A stretch of 64,000 bases of DNA from Nageia nagi (Eukaryota; Pinophyta): the NCBI GenBank assembly GCA_050084985.1, contig JBITNC010000001.1, forward strand, positions 162,564,001-162,628,000. Direction: 5' to 3'. Positions 1-12,227 of this stretch are shown here, one piece after another. The notes under the pieces were generated by a model. That model worked only from the letters and a program-made list of their open reading frames with translations. It did no database searches and was not told where the DNA came from. Position numbers and translations under genes: made by a program. Numbering within the stretch: position 1 is the first letter of the stretch; every line of letters begins with the position of its first letter.

Positions 1-1560
1 TAAAAAAATTTATGTATTGAACATAATATCTTAGATAATATTTTTGGTATGTTATCTATGAGACAAATGAGAACACATGCAAATAGAGTATATGATCAAT
101 TTTTCCTTAATAAGGAGCTAGGATTTCAATATCAACTCATGTTACAATTAATAAGAATGTCGAAAATGAGAAGAGCAATGAAAACTTTAGGTGTTTGTGT
201 GAAAAAAGAGGAACCCTTAAAACAAGTTATATCCACTATTGCTAGTGCCATAAACTCTATTAGAAAGAAAAGTTGATATAAAGATAGGAATGCAAAATGA
301 TGAGCCATAAAAACTGCTTTAATAAATAGATCAACTATGAAAAAAAAAATAATTGGTAATCTTAGTGGGTATCTAAATATAAATCTTAAAACTTTGCAAA
401 GAGCTATGAAGAGAAGAAAAAGCATTGAAATTGATCCAATCAACCAATGTTGGAGTTTTAGTGGTAGACTTGCTAGGTTTGATAGGAAATTGACTAAAGA
501 GATAAAATATGTAATTGAAAAATATTGGCATGATCATACAAGGGTATCTCCTAATACTAAAAATATTTTAAAACAAAATAAATCTCCAAGGTCAAAAGAT
601 CATCAACTTGAGCATGGAAAACACTTTTTAGATATGACTCAAACTCAAATGTATAATAACTTTGTAAATGAGAAAGTGTTAAGTAGTTTTAATATTAGAC
701 TAAGTCAAAGATCTTTTGAGAAATGTAAACCTTGGTATGTTAGAATTAATAAGCAAAGAATAATATGTTGTTGTAAAACTCATATGAATTTAGATATTAT
801 TATCAAGTTTTTCAGTATATATGTGGTATTTTGCATACTAACAACTTATTGCAAGGATATGATTTTAATATGCCACATGAATCTATCAATGAGTTTATAG
901 CAGGTTTATTTTATCAAATTCTAAATGGTAAATAATTTTATTCAAATGCATGTATTTTAGGACAATGTAGTATATGGGAACCTTTCATTTTTAGGAGTTC
1001 ACTATGTACATGAAAGTAGTTTACATGATTTTGGACAAATATTAGTGGATATCAAAAAATTCAAGAATGTTGAGTATGCATTGAAAGATGGAAAAACTAG
1101 GAAGCATGTTGATATAATCACTGAAAAGATTAGTGTACATACATTTATGGATGATTTTAAAAGTAACTTTATTCCAAAATATGTGAAACATTCCCAACAT
1201 GCTCAGTGGCTTGATAGTGAATTTCAACAATGTAGAAACACATTTCCATATGGAACTATATTATCAATCGTACACTTTGTAGAAAACTATACTCTAGCAC
1301 CATAAGAAGAAATACAATCTCAGTATTATAATTCTCAATAGATTTTTATTTTTATTCATATCGTATATAGACATGTAGACAATAGTATAGAAGATAATAG
1401 AAAATTTTTTAGGGAGTACTATTTTTACATAAGTGATAACAAATGACACTCACCAGTGTTTATCCAATTTTTTTAACATATTCTATACAAATTTGAAGGA
1501 ACAAAATATTCATATGGCATAACATTTGATATGGTTAGATAACTATTGTACATATACCTG
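1..1560 (+). pseudogene. Decayed transposase-like gene of an unnamed plant family
   Basis: Translation in one frame from base 1 gives a long protein-like string broken by stops and at least one frameshift near 830-845. Visible blocks in order are a helical start (about 49-276), a segment with FWHD-like YWHDHTRVSPNTKNIL (about 520-565), KHFLDMTQTQMYNNF (about 620-665), QRSFEKCKPWYVRIN followed by a CCC cluster and HMNLD (about 706-795), and after the frameshift LLQGYDFNMPHESINEF. Further blocks are WLDSEFQQCRNTFPYGTI and VENYTLAP (about 1207-1303), then EEIQSQYYNS, FIHIVYRH and REYYFYISDN up to about 1440, with weaker matches to 1560. From memory this block order (CCC-HVE, NFP-G-I-VVDFAENYTFAP, YRH, FYISDD) is a recurrent mobile-element-like protein of plants and other eukaryotes. 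I cannot name its superfamily. The 5' end may lie outside the window. Confidence 0.6.
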
Positions 1561-1860
1561 GAAAGTCCATAATTTATTTTTAGCATACACATGTACATAT
1601 TTTGATGTGAATAATATCTAACAAAATTTATATGGAAAAATGTTCAACTCAACATATTTGTTTACCTCAAAAGGTATGCCCATAGATCTATGAGTGGATG
1701 TCATAAAAGCTCTATGAGATGCACCTAAAGTGGAGCCTCCCATCATCTATGATAAAACATGTAAAGGTGCTTACATTTTAAATTAAGTTAACATATAATT
1801 CAAATTAATTTAGAAATACACATTACATACATGTTAAACACACTAAAAATATGGTAAATG

Positions 1861-2949
1861 TACCTCTTTCCTAGTAAGGTCAACATCATCCATGGACATC
1901 ATCTTTGTATAAGATATCCCATGATTACTTGAAGAGGGGCCAACACATATATTATTACAACTCTAAAAAATGAGGTACAACTCCACTAACTCTAGCATCA
2001 TCTCTATGCTCACTGATATTAGCTACCACATGGGTAGCTTATTCAATGAGAGTCTGGGTCACCTGACTCAATGCTCCCAATGTTGAAATAATTGCTTGAT
2101 GAAAAGCTAGGGTAGGAATAGGAGTAGGAGAAGGGATGAGTGGTGCAGGATGCATGGGTTGACTTGGATTAACCCATGATCTAGGTCTATATTTCCCTAA
2201 GACATGATCAATCCCTTGATTATGTCTCATATCAAAATAATTCACGTGTTTTCCTAATACACACGTGGCATACATTTTCCTTCAAAAATACAAAGGTACA
2301 TTAGAATTAGAATGTGGTGGTTTATCAAACATCATCCATCATCGATCCTAAAACTTTTCAGCTATCATTGGATGGATGCAACAATCATAGGGAATTCTTT
2401 CTTTATTAGGTGGGATGGGTTATTTGGTAGATATATCAATGAAGAGTGGAGCAAGGGTGGCTTTAGTAATACCTAACTTGTTTACCTCTCAATTGGAGAG
2501 ACCATCTTAATAATATTATCTCATACACTCTTTCCATGACTCGAAACCATACATATCACCATCAACACTCCTAATAGTATCAACTACGATTTGCATTAGA
2601 GATGAAAACCATATAACATGGTTTAAGGAGCTATAAATACTTTGAATGTGGTGAATATTTTATTGTAATTGGTTAATATCATGAGAAATAGCATCTTGTA
2701 AATGTTACTCATCTGCACTAGTGGGTTGGGGTTGGGCTAGGGGTGGGGGTGTAGGGGGTGGAGGTGGAGAGGGTGGAGGTGGAGAGGGTGGAGGGGTTGG
2801 AGGATAGACATTTGGTGTGGGTGGAGGATTGACATGTGGTAGGGTGGAGGATCAACATGTGGAGGGGGTGAATTATGTGGGATATTTTGGGTCACATCAT
2901 CCAATGTCTCATATATGTCATGATAAAATTCATGGGATGAGTTACCCAT
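1861..2949 (-). pseudogene. Decayed minus-strand reading frame convergent with the transposase-like gene
   Basis: Read from 2949 leftwards, an ATG opens a frame rich in H and P (2737-2949), coded by a G-rich plus-strand tract. After a frameshift in that tract one frame runs from about 2690 to 2039 and on towards 1861, with in-frame stops that are mostly TAA, TAG or TGA where CAA, CAG or CGA could have stood. Conserved-looking stretches include FSSLMQIVVDTIRSVDGDMY (about 2560-2620), YGFESWKECM, then HPMIAEKF and GKYRPRSWVNPSQPMHPAPL (about 2140-2200). I do not recognise the family. Its convergent position, ending about 300 bp from the transposase-like frame, suggests a second gene of the same element, but no terminal repeats were found to prove this. 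Confidence 0.4.
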
Positions 2950-5898
2950 GATATTAAAAAGATAACTACAAACATTAGTAATAACATAGAAATAGAAATA
3001 ATCTCACTATTAGCAATAACATTAGCAATATCACATGTTTAACTACAAATATGATAAATATGCAAGGAAAGCATATAAGAGAACCCTATAAATACATAAA
3101 ATCTAATTGAATTCAAATCAAACAAGCTATGTAATAGATAAAATACAAGAAAAGCCTATGAATATGTAATCAAAGATAGAGCATATCATTTAAGTATTTA
3201 TATTTATCTCATTAAGATTGAGCATAACCAAAGTAAAACATGACTTAATCTTAAAAAGAAAAAACTAATCAATGGATACAAACCCCTAGGTGTAAATAGC
3301 CTAAGAAACCTCACATGGATGTACTTATATAGACATGCAAAATGCTATAGGTGATATAAGACCTCTTTGGGTTAGAAAGGGATGTATAAATATCTACCTA
3401 AAACTATGTTACTAAATGTATGGGTTGAACTTGTAATCATATTTAGAAATACCATTATCAATAAGAAGGAAGTTTTAAATAAAATTTCAAATTGAGTATA
3501 ATACTTGAGAATCATCTCCCCTAAAATATAAGCCTAAAATTTATCATTACTATGGATTTACAAAAAGGATGAACCACATATATTGGTAGAAAAGAAAATA
3601 TACATGTTGAAAGAAAAGGAGCTTTCACTCACATTCTAGGTAGAAGTAGTAAGAATAACTTGATACTTGATTAATAAAAGTGCGACAAAATTTATTCCAA
3701 ACATGACACCAATAAAAGCGAGGATCTAGGTAAAAAGCCCATTCTTGCTCATTTAAAAAAGTTTAGTTGTTTAATGTTGTATGCATATTACAAAAGATAA
3801 AAGGTATAAATTATATATTACAAGATTAGTTTAATTCATACTAAATAGAAATAACACCATCATTATGGAACAATATCACTATTATGATAGTGATATCATT
3901 GTATATAATGAGAAATCCTAAAATTTATAACATTTATACCAAACTATGAAGTTGATGTTGTAAAAAATTGATATAGATATATTGAGGTGGTTGATGTATA
4001 TTATAGATTTGTCATAAAATTTTAAAAAATATAGAAAAAACTTTAAATCTCTATTAATGGAATACAAGTGATAAGTCTCTTCAAGATTATGGAAGAATGA
4101 ACCCGCAAGGCACTAAAGAGTATAACCTTGTGCCATAAGGATAACTATAAAATCTAAAACTATTTAATATAATAAATTAAAAGATTGAAATTTAATAAAG
4201 AGAAGTAGTAAATGGGTGTTTTAAGTCTATATACCCTAGGATTATCCAAGTTTAGGATCATGTAATGAATAAGACAATGAGAAGGAGCCAAGAGAATGTT
4301 GACTATAACAATCATATATTGTAGCCTTTGAGTCTTACAATGACTATAAGGTGTAAGGATGATGGAGGTAATATTTAAAATGATGAGCATAAAGTGTGAT
4401 TGAAAGATAGAAAAAATATAAAATGGTGGATGGTGGCAAGAACATTTGAAAGCATACGAGAATAAGATTGTGCATATGTATATTTCTTAGCTATAGTGAC
4501 ATTAATAAAGTATATAGGGTTTGTGAGATCAAAACTAAGAAAAATCATGTATTAAGGGATGCAATATTTAATGAAGGAATTAGAGAATTAATGTTGAAAG
4601 GATTTATACCTCCTTTAAGTAGTTAAATAACAACCCAAATCTAGCACACCCACTCAAAGTGATAGTGAAGCAAAAGAAGAAGTCTCTTATAAGTCATCTT
4701 CAACTTCATCATCAAAGAAGTTGTCCACATGGTACCTTAAAATTGTAATTAATGCATAATCACTTGAAGTAAATCACATCTAGGACCACTACCTAATGAA
4801 CATTTTATTTTCTTTTCAAATCAATGGAAAAGTTGGCTCCAACCCTAAATAAAGGAAAGATGATGATAAAAAAAAATACTAGGCTCATTACTTCATATTT
4901 CTAATGCATGCAAGCTATAAAATCCTTGACTTTGGATACTCAAAATATGGGGAAGTTAATTAATTATTCTACAAATAGTGAACTAGAATATAGGTCTAAA
5001 GAACATGCTAGCCCCAAGGCATATGAGATTGATAAAGAAGAAGAGGAACCTATTGAAGAGGATGAGGAACCAGGTCCTTAAATATACCAAAATAATAGAA
5101 AGCCTAAAGGAGGAGATCATCCTCCCAAGACATTATCTATAATATCCAAGGAAAATATTATGAAAGGATCATGTTACCAACAAAAATGAAAGGTAAAAGA
5201 ATCCCACATAGTGGAGAATGTTCCAAATATGAAGCAATTATAAGTTTAAATAATCAACATAGAAGAGGTCATCCAAGCTAATTTATAATTTCTCAAGTTA
5301 TCCTTGGATTATAGATAGTTGTTACCCTTGTTCCCTTTTCCATTTAAATTCATATGTAATCTTAGCGCTTTGAAACAAAAAAAGGAATGCCTACACAACA
5401 ATTTGTGTTATCTAAGAACCTATCAACAACATGAAGAAGGGAGGGAGAGGTTGTTAGATTTGAAAAGAGAGATATTAATATGGTTGATCTTTAATGGCTT
5501 TATGAGGTTGAAGTGAAAGGATATTAAATTCATAGAATAAAATTGGGCATCATCCAAAATGGTCAATCCAACTTTGCACTCTCAAGTTAAACAAGTATGA
5601 GGTGAAATATGTATGGTTTGTATGAATTGTGTCATTAAACAAGTTTGAGTGTGCAATGTGTATTTTGTGAATTCCTTTTTTTGACAAGTTTCTTCCATAT
5701 GATCTCTTAAGGTCATTAAATAGTTTTAAGGCTTGTTTTTGAGGTGTTTGTATGTGATTGACTAGGTCATGTAGTAGTTCGTTGGAATGGTCTTTGATTC
5801 TAGTTTCTAGTATGATTTATTTCCTTTTTATTTGACATGTGGTTGTGATACTATGGTATTATTACTAAGTTTAGGTTAATTTTATGGTATTGGAGTTT
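2950..5898. other. AT-rich intergenic DNA, no gene seen
   Basis: Only short frames occur here and none resembles a known family. A short acidic, coiled-looking string (EEEEPIEEDEEPGP) lies at about 5035-5080 on the plus strand and ends at a stop. It might be a linker of an old gag-pol but nothing around it supports that. Confidence 0.5.
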
Positions 5899-6058
5899 AT
5901 TTTAACAAAAAAAATATAAAATTTTAACAAAAAAAAACTTCAAAAACTATTTTAACAAAACTACGAGAAAAACTATATATTTTAACAAAAAAACCTACTT
6001 TGTATTATTTTCTCTTAACAAAACCATGAAAAAATAACATTTTAACCAAAAAAAAACT
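5899..6058. repeat. A-rich degenerate tandem repeat
   Basis: The motif TTTTAACAAAA recurs five or six times with irregular spacing and A-tracts between copies. It lies between unannotated DNA and the sequence next to the truncated LTR at 6.4 kb. It looks like simple-sequence expansion and no function is visible. Confidence 0.6.
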
Positions 6059-6399
6059 AGTATTTGGTTTGGAGCACTAACTTGGACAAGGTAGGGAGAA
6101 TTTAAAGGTAGCAAGTGAGTCTAAGAGCACTTAAATGGGGATCTCGATATGCATAGGTTACATTCTCCATGTTGTTTGGGATTTACAGGTCATGGAGCTA
6201 AAAAATGAGCTCTACATCCTACAGTGGGGTATTTAAGTTCCAAATATTGAGATCTTGATATCTCTTAGGATTGAGGGCTCAAAATATCAAGATCTTGATT
6301 TATTTCATATCAAGATCCTAATTTGTTTCATATCGAGATCCTAATATTTTTGACCCTAAATTTTTTCTCCACACTTCCTCTTAAAGTGGACCCAACTTT

Positions 6400-6757
6400 T
6401 TACTTTCACCCCAAGTTCAATATGGATCTTAGAGGGTATATGGAGTCTATAAGGTATGTGTGGGTGTCTGGAAGTCATCATGGGCCAACATGGGGATCTA
6501 AGAGTCTTCCTAAGGTTGGTGCATGTGTACAAGTGCTCTAATTCCCATGTTGGGAAATTAGGTGTTTATACATGCTCTAGTGATATCTAAGTGCTAAGTA
6601 AGCCTTGGGATTTACATAATCATACTAGTCTATCCTTAGGAGAAAGACATCTCACTTGGGGCTCACAGTGGGGTCAAATGGACCTTTATACTTTTTATCC
6701 TAAGTAACTAGAAATAAATAGATACATGAATAGAATATTTACAAAAGGGATATGACA
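6400..6757 (-). repeat. Truncated 3' LTR of the 6.4-11.2 kb element
   Basis: Matches the last third of the right LTR (about 10845-11229), including the final GGATATGACA against GGATGTTACA. Similarity fades leftwards at about 6400. The right copy has an extra insertion of roughly 40 bp near 11064-11100. The sequence just left of it (6120-6400) has several short ATC-AAGATC-like repeats not found in the right LTR. Confidence 0.7.
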
Positions 6758-6771
6758 AAGCCCCTCCTCTC
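6758..6771 (-). other. Polypurine tract of the 6.4-11.2 kb element
   Basis: On the minus strand the sequence AGAGGAGGGGCTT sits directly before the 3' LTR terminus TGTCATATCC. This is the expected place for plus-strand DNA priming. Confidence 0.6.
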
Positions 6772-8004
6772 AAAATTGCTTATCCTTAAGCAATTACAAT
6801 ACAATGCAAGGTCCCTAACCCATCTCAAAGAATAGAGTCCATCATGCTCAAGTGAATAAATCATATCAACTATGAATCCAACAAACCCAACCTCAAGAGT
6901 GTGCACAACAACCCTCAAAATTGAACTATTATATTCAAAATGAGTCAAATCCAACACCCCAACATGCATGTTAACATCTAAATACAAGAAATAATCAATC
7001 TGGAAGAATATGCAACCTCCCCCATGTGCTTAAATTCACCAAAAAGGCCTAGAAAACTAGTAGTCCCTCTACATCCCAATGCTATCCATGATGAGGAAAA
7101 AATGGTTTGTGAACTTGGGGTGGTAATCTCTCCAAATGTTGCTAATTTTTCCTCATGCAATGCAATCCTTAAACCATGTAGTGTGAATAAATAATGTGGT
7201 CTAATGAACATCCAATCAGTAACAAATATTTTTCTCCAAACATTAGCCATCTCATTTACTAACAAGTGATGAAAATATGACATCTAATCAAAGGCATCAA
7301 GTTCTAAGATTTGTACTTCATTTGCAACCCTTAAATGGCTCCCCATGATGCATTCTACAATACGTACTAGGTTTGAAATATGATCCATAATCACAACCAT
7401 TTTTTCTTTCATTGAACACTAAAGGATAACAACTTTATGGTTCCTTAAAGCACCATCAAATTGAAAATGATAAGTCCATTACAAAATATAACAAGTGTGG
7501 GGTTCCAAATAGGGATATTGAGGCTGAAGTCATTAGTGTGAGTAGTAGACATGAAACCCTCATTGATAATAAGCTCTTACACTTCAACATTGGTATCTAA
7601 AATATCATTAGCTAATGAGGAAAGGAGTCTCCAAATATCCATTAGTCTTTTGATATTAAACATAGCCCAAACTTTGTACCATGTAGTTCAGTGAAGATAT
7701 GCAATAACAATAAAATCTCTACTAATGACAACCCCAACATTATCATATTCAGTCTATAACATGTAATTGGTAGTCTTAAAAACATTACAAGAGGATGCAA
7801 ATGCTATCTAGACACTCCCTAATGCAACTTTCAAATTGGTATAACACTTAAACCTGTTAATAGCCATGTCATCAACATATGTAACATTTAATACGTTAAT
7901 AGTAGCCCCCAATTTTACAACTTTAGTAGACTTTACTCAAAGATATCAACCCACATCATACACATAAGAACATAGGGTACAAAATTCATTATCTGAATTA
8001 AACA

Positions 8005-10004
8005 CTAAGAATAAGGATCAATCCATAATACATGAAAGGCAATCATCTCATCATGGTGAATAGAATCAATTAAAAGACCTATAATGATGCTTATGACAAC
8101 AAATACTCTCTGGTCATAGGAAGCCCCTAGTAAGTGAAAAATATTCCTTATATCATCTTTAATAGTCCCTCTTTCATCAACAATAAGTCCACCCTTTATT
8201 AAGTGTATATCAATCCCAAATTCATGAGCAATAATCTCATTGTTATCAGTAATTAATGTAATAGTAGTTCTACTATTACCAACAAATAATATGATCTCCC
8301 ATACTTGGATGTTTCCTCCAAAATTATTATTAAAGGATGCAAGAATAGTGAGAATATCAATAACAACTAATGCACCAACATATGCAGTCCACAATATATG
8401 AAAAATAGCTCCTACTAGTCATCCAAGTATAACCAACAAGGGTGACTCAAGTCTGCAGCAAAACTCAATCACTAATGCTTTCCTCAAAATGTGCAACATG
8501 AAGAAACAATGTGAGCTAATAATCCTCCCATAAACCATGAACTTCCTTCTCCAAAAGATAGCCATTTTATTTTTTTTTAAGACATCATTTTTGGATAATG
8601 TAGCTGAGAAATATGCATGGACAAATCTGTCATAAAAATTAGCAAGTGTGGACATCCAATCTTGGATGTTGGAGCCCAAAATACCTCCAATTGGTGTGAA
8701 AGTGTTATAGATAACTATAATCTTTATTTTCTTTTGTATGTAATTGTTGTTCATGCTAAAAATAATATTAGTAACTAGCAAAACCAAATTGAAGAAGAAG
8801 TCATACCTTCCCAAGGAAAGATGTCCATTCTCCAAACTTAGATCCCTATGGATCCATGGTGCTAAATCCCTCCAAGATTCTAAACTCATGGATCTCATTC
8901 CAAGGGTGAGAGATGATCCCACATCCTCATAAAACTTTGTCATGTTTTTCTTATAAGCTAGTGCTATAAAAGATAATCCTTTAATGACTTTCATATCCTC
9001 ACCATACTTGGGTACCCAAACACCTGGATCCCAAGGAACTAGAAAGGTATTGTGATTAACATGAAGAATTGACCTTTTCCACACAATACACTTCAAAATC
9101 AAACATATAAAACTAGTATGGATATTTTTGCAAGCTCTAGAAACTCTAATATTCACATACTCTTTCCCAACATATGTAAGTGAGTGTACTTCAAAGGAAC
9201 CATTTTGAAGCTTTACTAGATATACCTCATGTAGTGATGCAATTTATTGGCTAATGATTTCTAATTTTTCAAGATTTGAAATATCATTCTCTACTTTGGA
9301 ATCTTTATCTTTTTTCATGCTAGACTTAAAGCCATCTTCATCTTCCTCATTACTATTTTTAGAAACCAAATCTGAAATAATAATGGCTCTTTCCTCTTTC
9401 TTTCCAATATTATCACTTTCATCAACACCATGCAAAATTTTTGAATTATTGACATGAAAATCAAAATCGCTTTCATACCTTTTTGGGTGTCAACATGACT
9501 AATCCAACTTTCATCATTATGTAATTGATGCTCTATGTCTTGAATCTAGAACTCCATATTCTTCAATATTCTCACATTCTTTTTTGGATCTAATGGAGTA
9601 ACTAAATCCTTGACACTTTCAAATGGTCCAGATCCAAACATTGGGTTCATGACTAGCTCTCCTCCTCCCACATTATATTTTCTCTATATCACTACTCCAT
9701 AACCCAAAAGATCTTGATAAAGTTGTAAGGTGGTGTCTCTTTGGAACTCTTTGGTGGTTCTTTAGTAGATCTGGAGCAAGATTTCAATTTTTGGTAGAGT
9801 CTTGTATAGAGGAATAGATCGAGGCTCCCACATCTACCCTCTCTTCTTGCTCATCTTCTCCTCATGTTGTTCACCTAGAAACCTCAAGAGCCTCTCCCTT
9901 TCCTCCAAAGGGATCTTTTTGTCTTCAAATTCCTAAAGAAGCTAGTGAAAAATTACCCTTTCAAATTCATACTTTTTCACTTTGGCTATAGATATGGCTT
10001 CCAT
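8005..10004 (-). pseudogene. Unrecognised long reading frame inside the LTR element
   Basis: An ATG at 10004 lies 22 bp inside the primer-binding site. The first frame (about 190 codons, to about 9440) has stops that are all TAG or TAA. It reads with charged, coiled-coil-like blocks such as KKIPLEERERLLRFLGEQHE, then a block with LYQDLLGYG and LVMNPMFGSGPFESVKDLV, then ISHVDTQKGMKA. After a frameshift near 9440 a second frame runs from 9435 to 8005 with stops only at 9244, 8419 and 8005. It starts acidic and lysine-rich (DESDNIGKKEERA...), then has VHSLTYVGKEYVNIRVSRAC, LVPWDPGVWVPKYG, WRDLAPWIHRDLSL and WRRKFMVYGRIISSH. I recognise no gag, protease or polymerase motif. It could be a highly derived gag or a captured host gene. 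Shorter frames at 7283-6978 and 6987-6739 continue in the same direction. Confidence 0.5.
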
Positions 10005-10025
10005 TTATTTAAGAAGTAAGATCTT

Positions 10026-10040
10026 CAATTTTGATACCAA
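10026..10040 (-). other. Primer-binding site of the 6.4-11.2 kb element
   Basis: The minus strand reads TTGGTATCAAAATTG immediately after the 5' LTR end. TGGTATCA matches the start of the plant initiator tRNA-Met complement (TGGTATCAGAGC). The rest has drifted. Confidence 0.55.
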
Positions 10041-11229
10041 TGTAAGATCCTAAGCATAAACTCAAGTGTAATTAAGTAAATTCAAATAAGTATGCACTCA
10101 TGTTTGGCCTAGAGCCTCAAATACAAGCACAAATAACCTCATAATATCAACATTAGTCCTAAGGCATACAATCTAATCTTAAGCAACATAATAATGCTAA
10201 CATCTGGCTCATACATGTATTAATGAAAAATCACATCTCAACATTGCAATAATAGATAAATACACATATAATATTGAGATCCAAATGCCCAACAATTGTA
10301 TTAATGATGTACAATAAATAATGATACAATCCCAATTCTAAAAGGCTCAATGTTGGCCTCCCAAGAGCCAACTAGAGCACAACAACTCGATAAATATGAT
10401 CAATATTGGAACTACAAAACAATGGATGGGATAGCCTAACTCCCTCAAGCCTACATGTTCTATTGTAAAACTCCCACACTTAGAAACCATTGAAGGTAGG
10501 AATGTAATCTTAAAATACCATCAAATGAACTAAGATGTTGCACCTTAGTCTTAGATCAACATGATCCCTCAACCTATTAACCCTCCTAGATGTTGCATCT
10601 AGGGATATTGCTTCATGTTACACTACGACTTCCATCCATTGGATGATATGAGTAATAATGATAATCATGCATATCCAAAATGATACTCTAAGGCCTAATA
10701 TAGCTCACACTAGATCTGAATCCCATCTCAAAGTCATTACCCAAACCTTCCTGGTCCAACATTGGCTTTCTAGAAGCCCCATGAACCCCAACGAAGATGT
10801 TAGGGGTGTTTATGTCTATTTGGACCCTTCTCATGCTCAATGTGGGTCCTCAAGCTCAACATGGATCTTAGAGGATATTTGTGCATCTAGAAGACATATG
10901 TGGGTGTTTAGAAGTCATCATGGGCCAACATGGGTGTCTAGGAGTCTCCCGAAGGTTGGCACATGTGTACAAGTGCTCCTAATTCCAACATTGGGGAAAT
11001 TAGATATTTATACATGCTCTAGTGATATCTAAGTGCTAAATAAGCCTTGGGATTCCTACAATCACTTCTTGGGATCTATAAGTATATAAAATTATACTAG
11101 CCTATGCTTGGGAGGAAGATTTCCCACTTGGGGCTTATAGCGGGGTCCAATGGACCTTTATACTTTCTATCCCAAGTAACTAGCAACAAACAGACACATA
11201 AATAGAATATTTACAAACAGGATGTTACA
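10041..11229 (-). repeat. Full 5' LTR (about 1.19 kb) of the 6.4-11.2 kb element
   Basis: Plus-strand limits are TGTAAGATCC and GGATGTTACA, imperfect inverted termini ending in TG and CA. The right half matches the truncated left LTR; the left half has no second copy in the window. Plus-strand frames inside are not conserved between the two LTRs and were not called as genes. Confidence 0.7.
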
Positions 11230-11407
11230 TAATCATGTTCTTGCTACCATTATAATCATTAGCTATACTAGAGAAACATTTTAATGTAATTGATAACACT
11301 AGCCCAAAAGCCATTTGATTCTATGAGACCTTAAATATTTGAACTTAATTCATTACCTCATAATGGCCTTGGGTTAACCACCAAGAAAAACCCTTAAGCC
11401 AATATAT

Positions 11408-11498
11408 AATAATAATAACAACAACAACAACAACAACAACAAAAATAACAATAACAATAGAATAATGATGATGATGATGATAATGATAATGATAAGGT
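11408..11498. repeat. Trinucleotide microsatellite cluster
   Basis: A TAA run, an AAC run of about nine units, then ATG/ATA runs (GATGATGATGATGATAATGA-like) follow each other. They lie at the broken 3' edge of the copia remnant and produce a meaningless histidine- and valine-rich translation. Confidence 0.85.
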
Positions 11499-11800
11499 CC
11501 TACGTTCCTAGGAATGGTGGGCAATCCCAATACAACTTTCTTTTTCAACAAGCGAAGATCATCAAAATTGAAATGCTCAAATCTTATATGCCATAAGATA
11601 CTATATGAGAGAGTACCTTTTTATTAATGAGTGAAATAGGAAAAATTCTTTTGATCTAGCAAACTCCCATGTAGCTTCAACAACTTCTCAACATTCTTGT
11701 TAGTCATCACCACTTTATTTTTAGAATACCTCCTTATCTTGACTTTGCCATTGAACATATGAATTGAATGGTCTTATTATCAAATGACCACAAGAGTTAC
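11480..11800 (-). pseudogene. copia gag-pre-integrase domain remnant
   Basis: Translation downstream of the protease gives WHIRFEHFNFDDLRLLKKKV then LGLPTIPRN (about 11510-11600). This matches the W-H-x-R-x-G-H-x-x-x-x-x-L-x-x-L-x-x-x-x-x-x-G-L-P pattern that precedes copia integrase. Stops interrupt the stretch between it and the protease. The frame then runs into a trinucleotide repeat and is lost. Confidence 0.7.
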
Positions 11801-11815
11801 AAGGTTTCTTCATAA

Positions 11816-12019
11816 TTAAGTAAGGTAGAGAACATCATGAAGAAGCATATATGAAAGGCCTAGTAATTTAAGTCTCATAGTTCCTATATGTGAAGGTTTA
11901 ATACTAGATCTATCGGTAAAGTACATTGCACTATTAATGTTTGTATTCATCTCTTCAAAAAAATCTCTATGAAATGACATGAAACATGTCACACTAGTAT
12001 CAAGCAACCACGTATCCAC
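11816..12019 (-). pseudogene. copia aspartic protease fragment
   Basis: The 67-residue frame opens with TWLLDTSVTCFMSFHRDFFE. Copia proteases have W-x-x-D-[ST]-G-A-[ST]-x-H-[MV] at this place, so the catalytic Asp is kept but DTG has become DTS and the His is lost. It continues with DRSSIKPSHIGTMRLKLLGL and LLHDVLYLT, the usual second half of the fold. It lies downstream of the gag fragment, as expected in a copia polyprotein. Confidence 0.85.
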
Positions 12020-12227
12020 CTAATATGCAAATAAAGAATTACATAATATTTTAATTATAGTATTATATTAAGTAGTAACATAATAAACAAACTTATAGTT
12101 CTTACTCTTTTCTTTCTCTCATTTTTTATTTCCTTCTTTGATCTTCTCCCATGGAGTCTAACAAGTAGCATCTTCATGCCTGCATCTTGTATAGTGAAGA
12201 TTATTTTTCTCATCATTATCACCTTGA

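Larger units (their letters stand above)
6400..11229 (-). mobile_element. Non-autonomous LTR retrotransposon carrying an unknown reading frame
   Basis: Two direct repeats bound the element: 6400-6757 and the matching end of 10041-11229. They share long stretches, for example GAAGTCATCATGGGCCAACA near 6470 and 10911. Next to the right repeat, on the minus strand, is TTGGTATCAAAATTG (10026-10040), a primer-binding site resembling the tRNA-Met type. Next to the left repeat is the purine tract AGAGGAGGGGCTT (6758-6770, minus strand). The full repeat starts TGTAAGATCC and ends GGATGTTACA, imperfect inverted termini. So the element reads on the minus strand, with 5' LTR right and 3' LTR left. The left LTR keeps only about 350 bp, so its outer part is deleted or replaced. 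No reverse transcriptase, RNase H or integrase was found in the 3.3 kb interior, so it would need another element's enzymes. Confidence 0.75.

Noticed and set aside
2737-2949. His/Pro repeat protein as an independent gene
   Set aside because: The HPLHLHPLH repeats come from a G-rich simple repeat; the flanking conserved-looking sequence continues in another frame, so it was treated as part of the decayed minus-strand frame.
10658-11032. 124-codon plus-strand frame
   Set aside because: It lies in the LTR of a minus-strand element, and the matching region of the other LTR (6323-6541) does not conserve it as a protein.
11345-11551. His- and Val-rich frame
   Set aside because: Produced by trinucleotide repeats; only its first residues (LLKKKVVLGLPTIPRN) are real, belonging to the copia pre-integrase domain.
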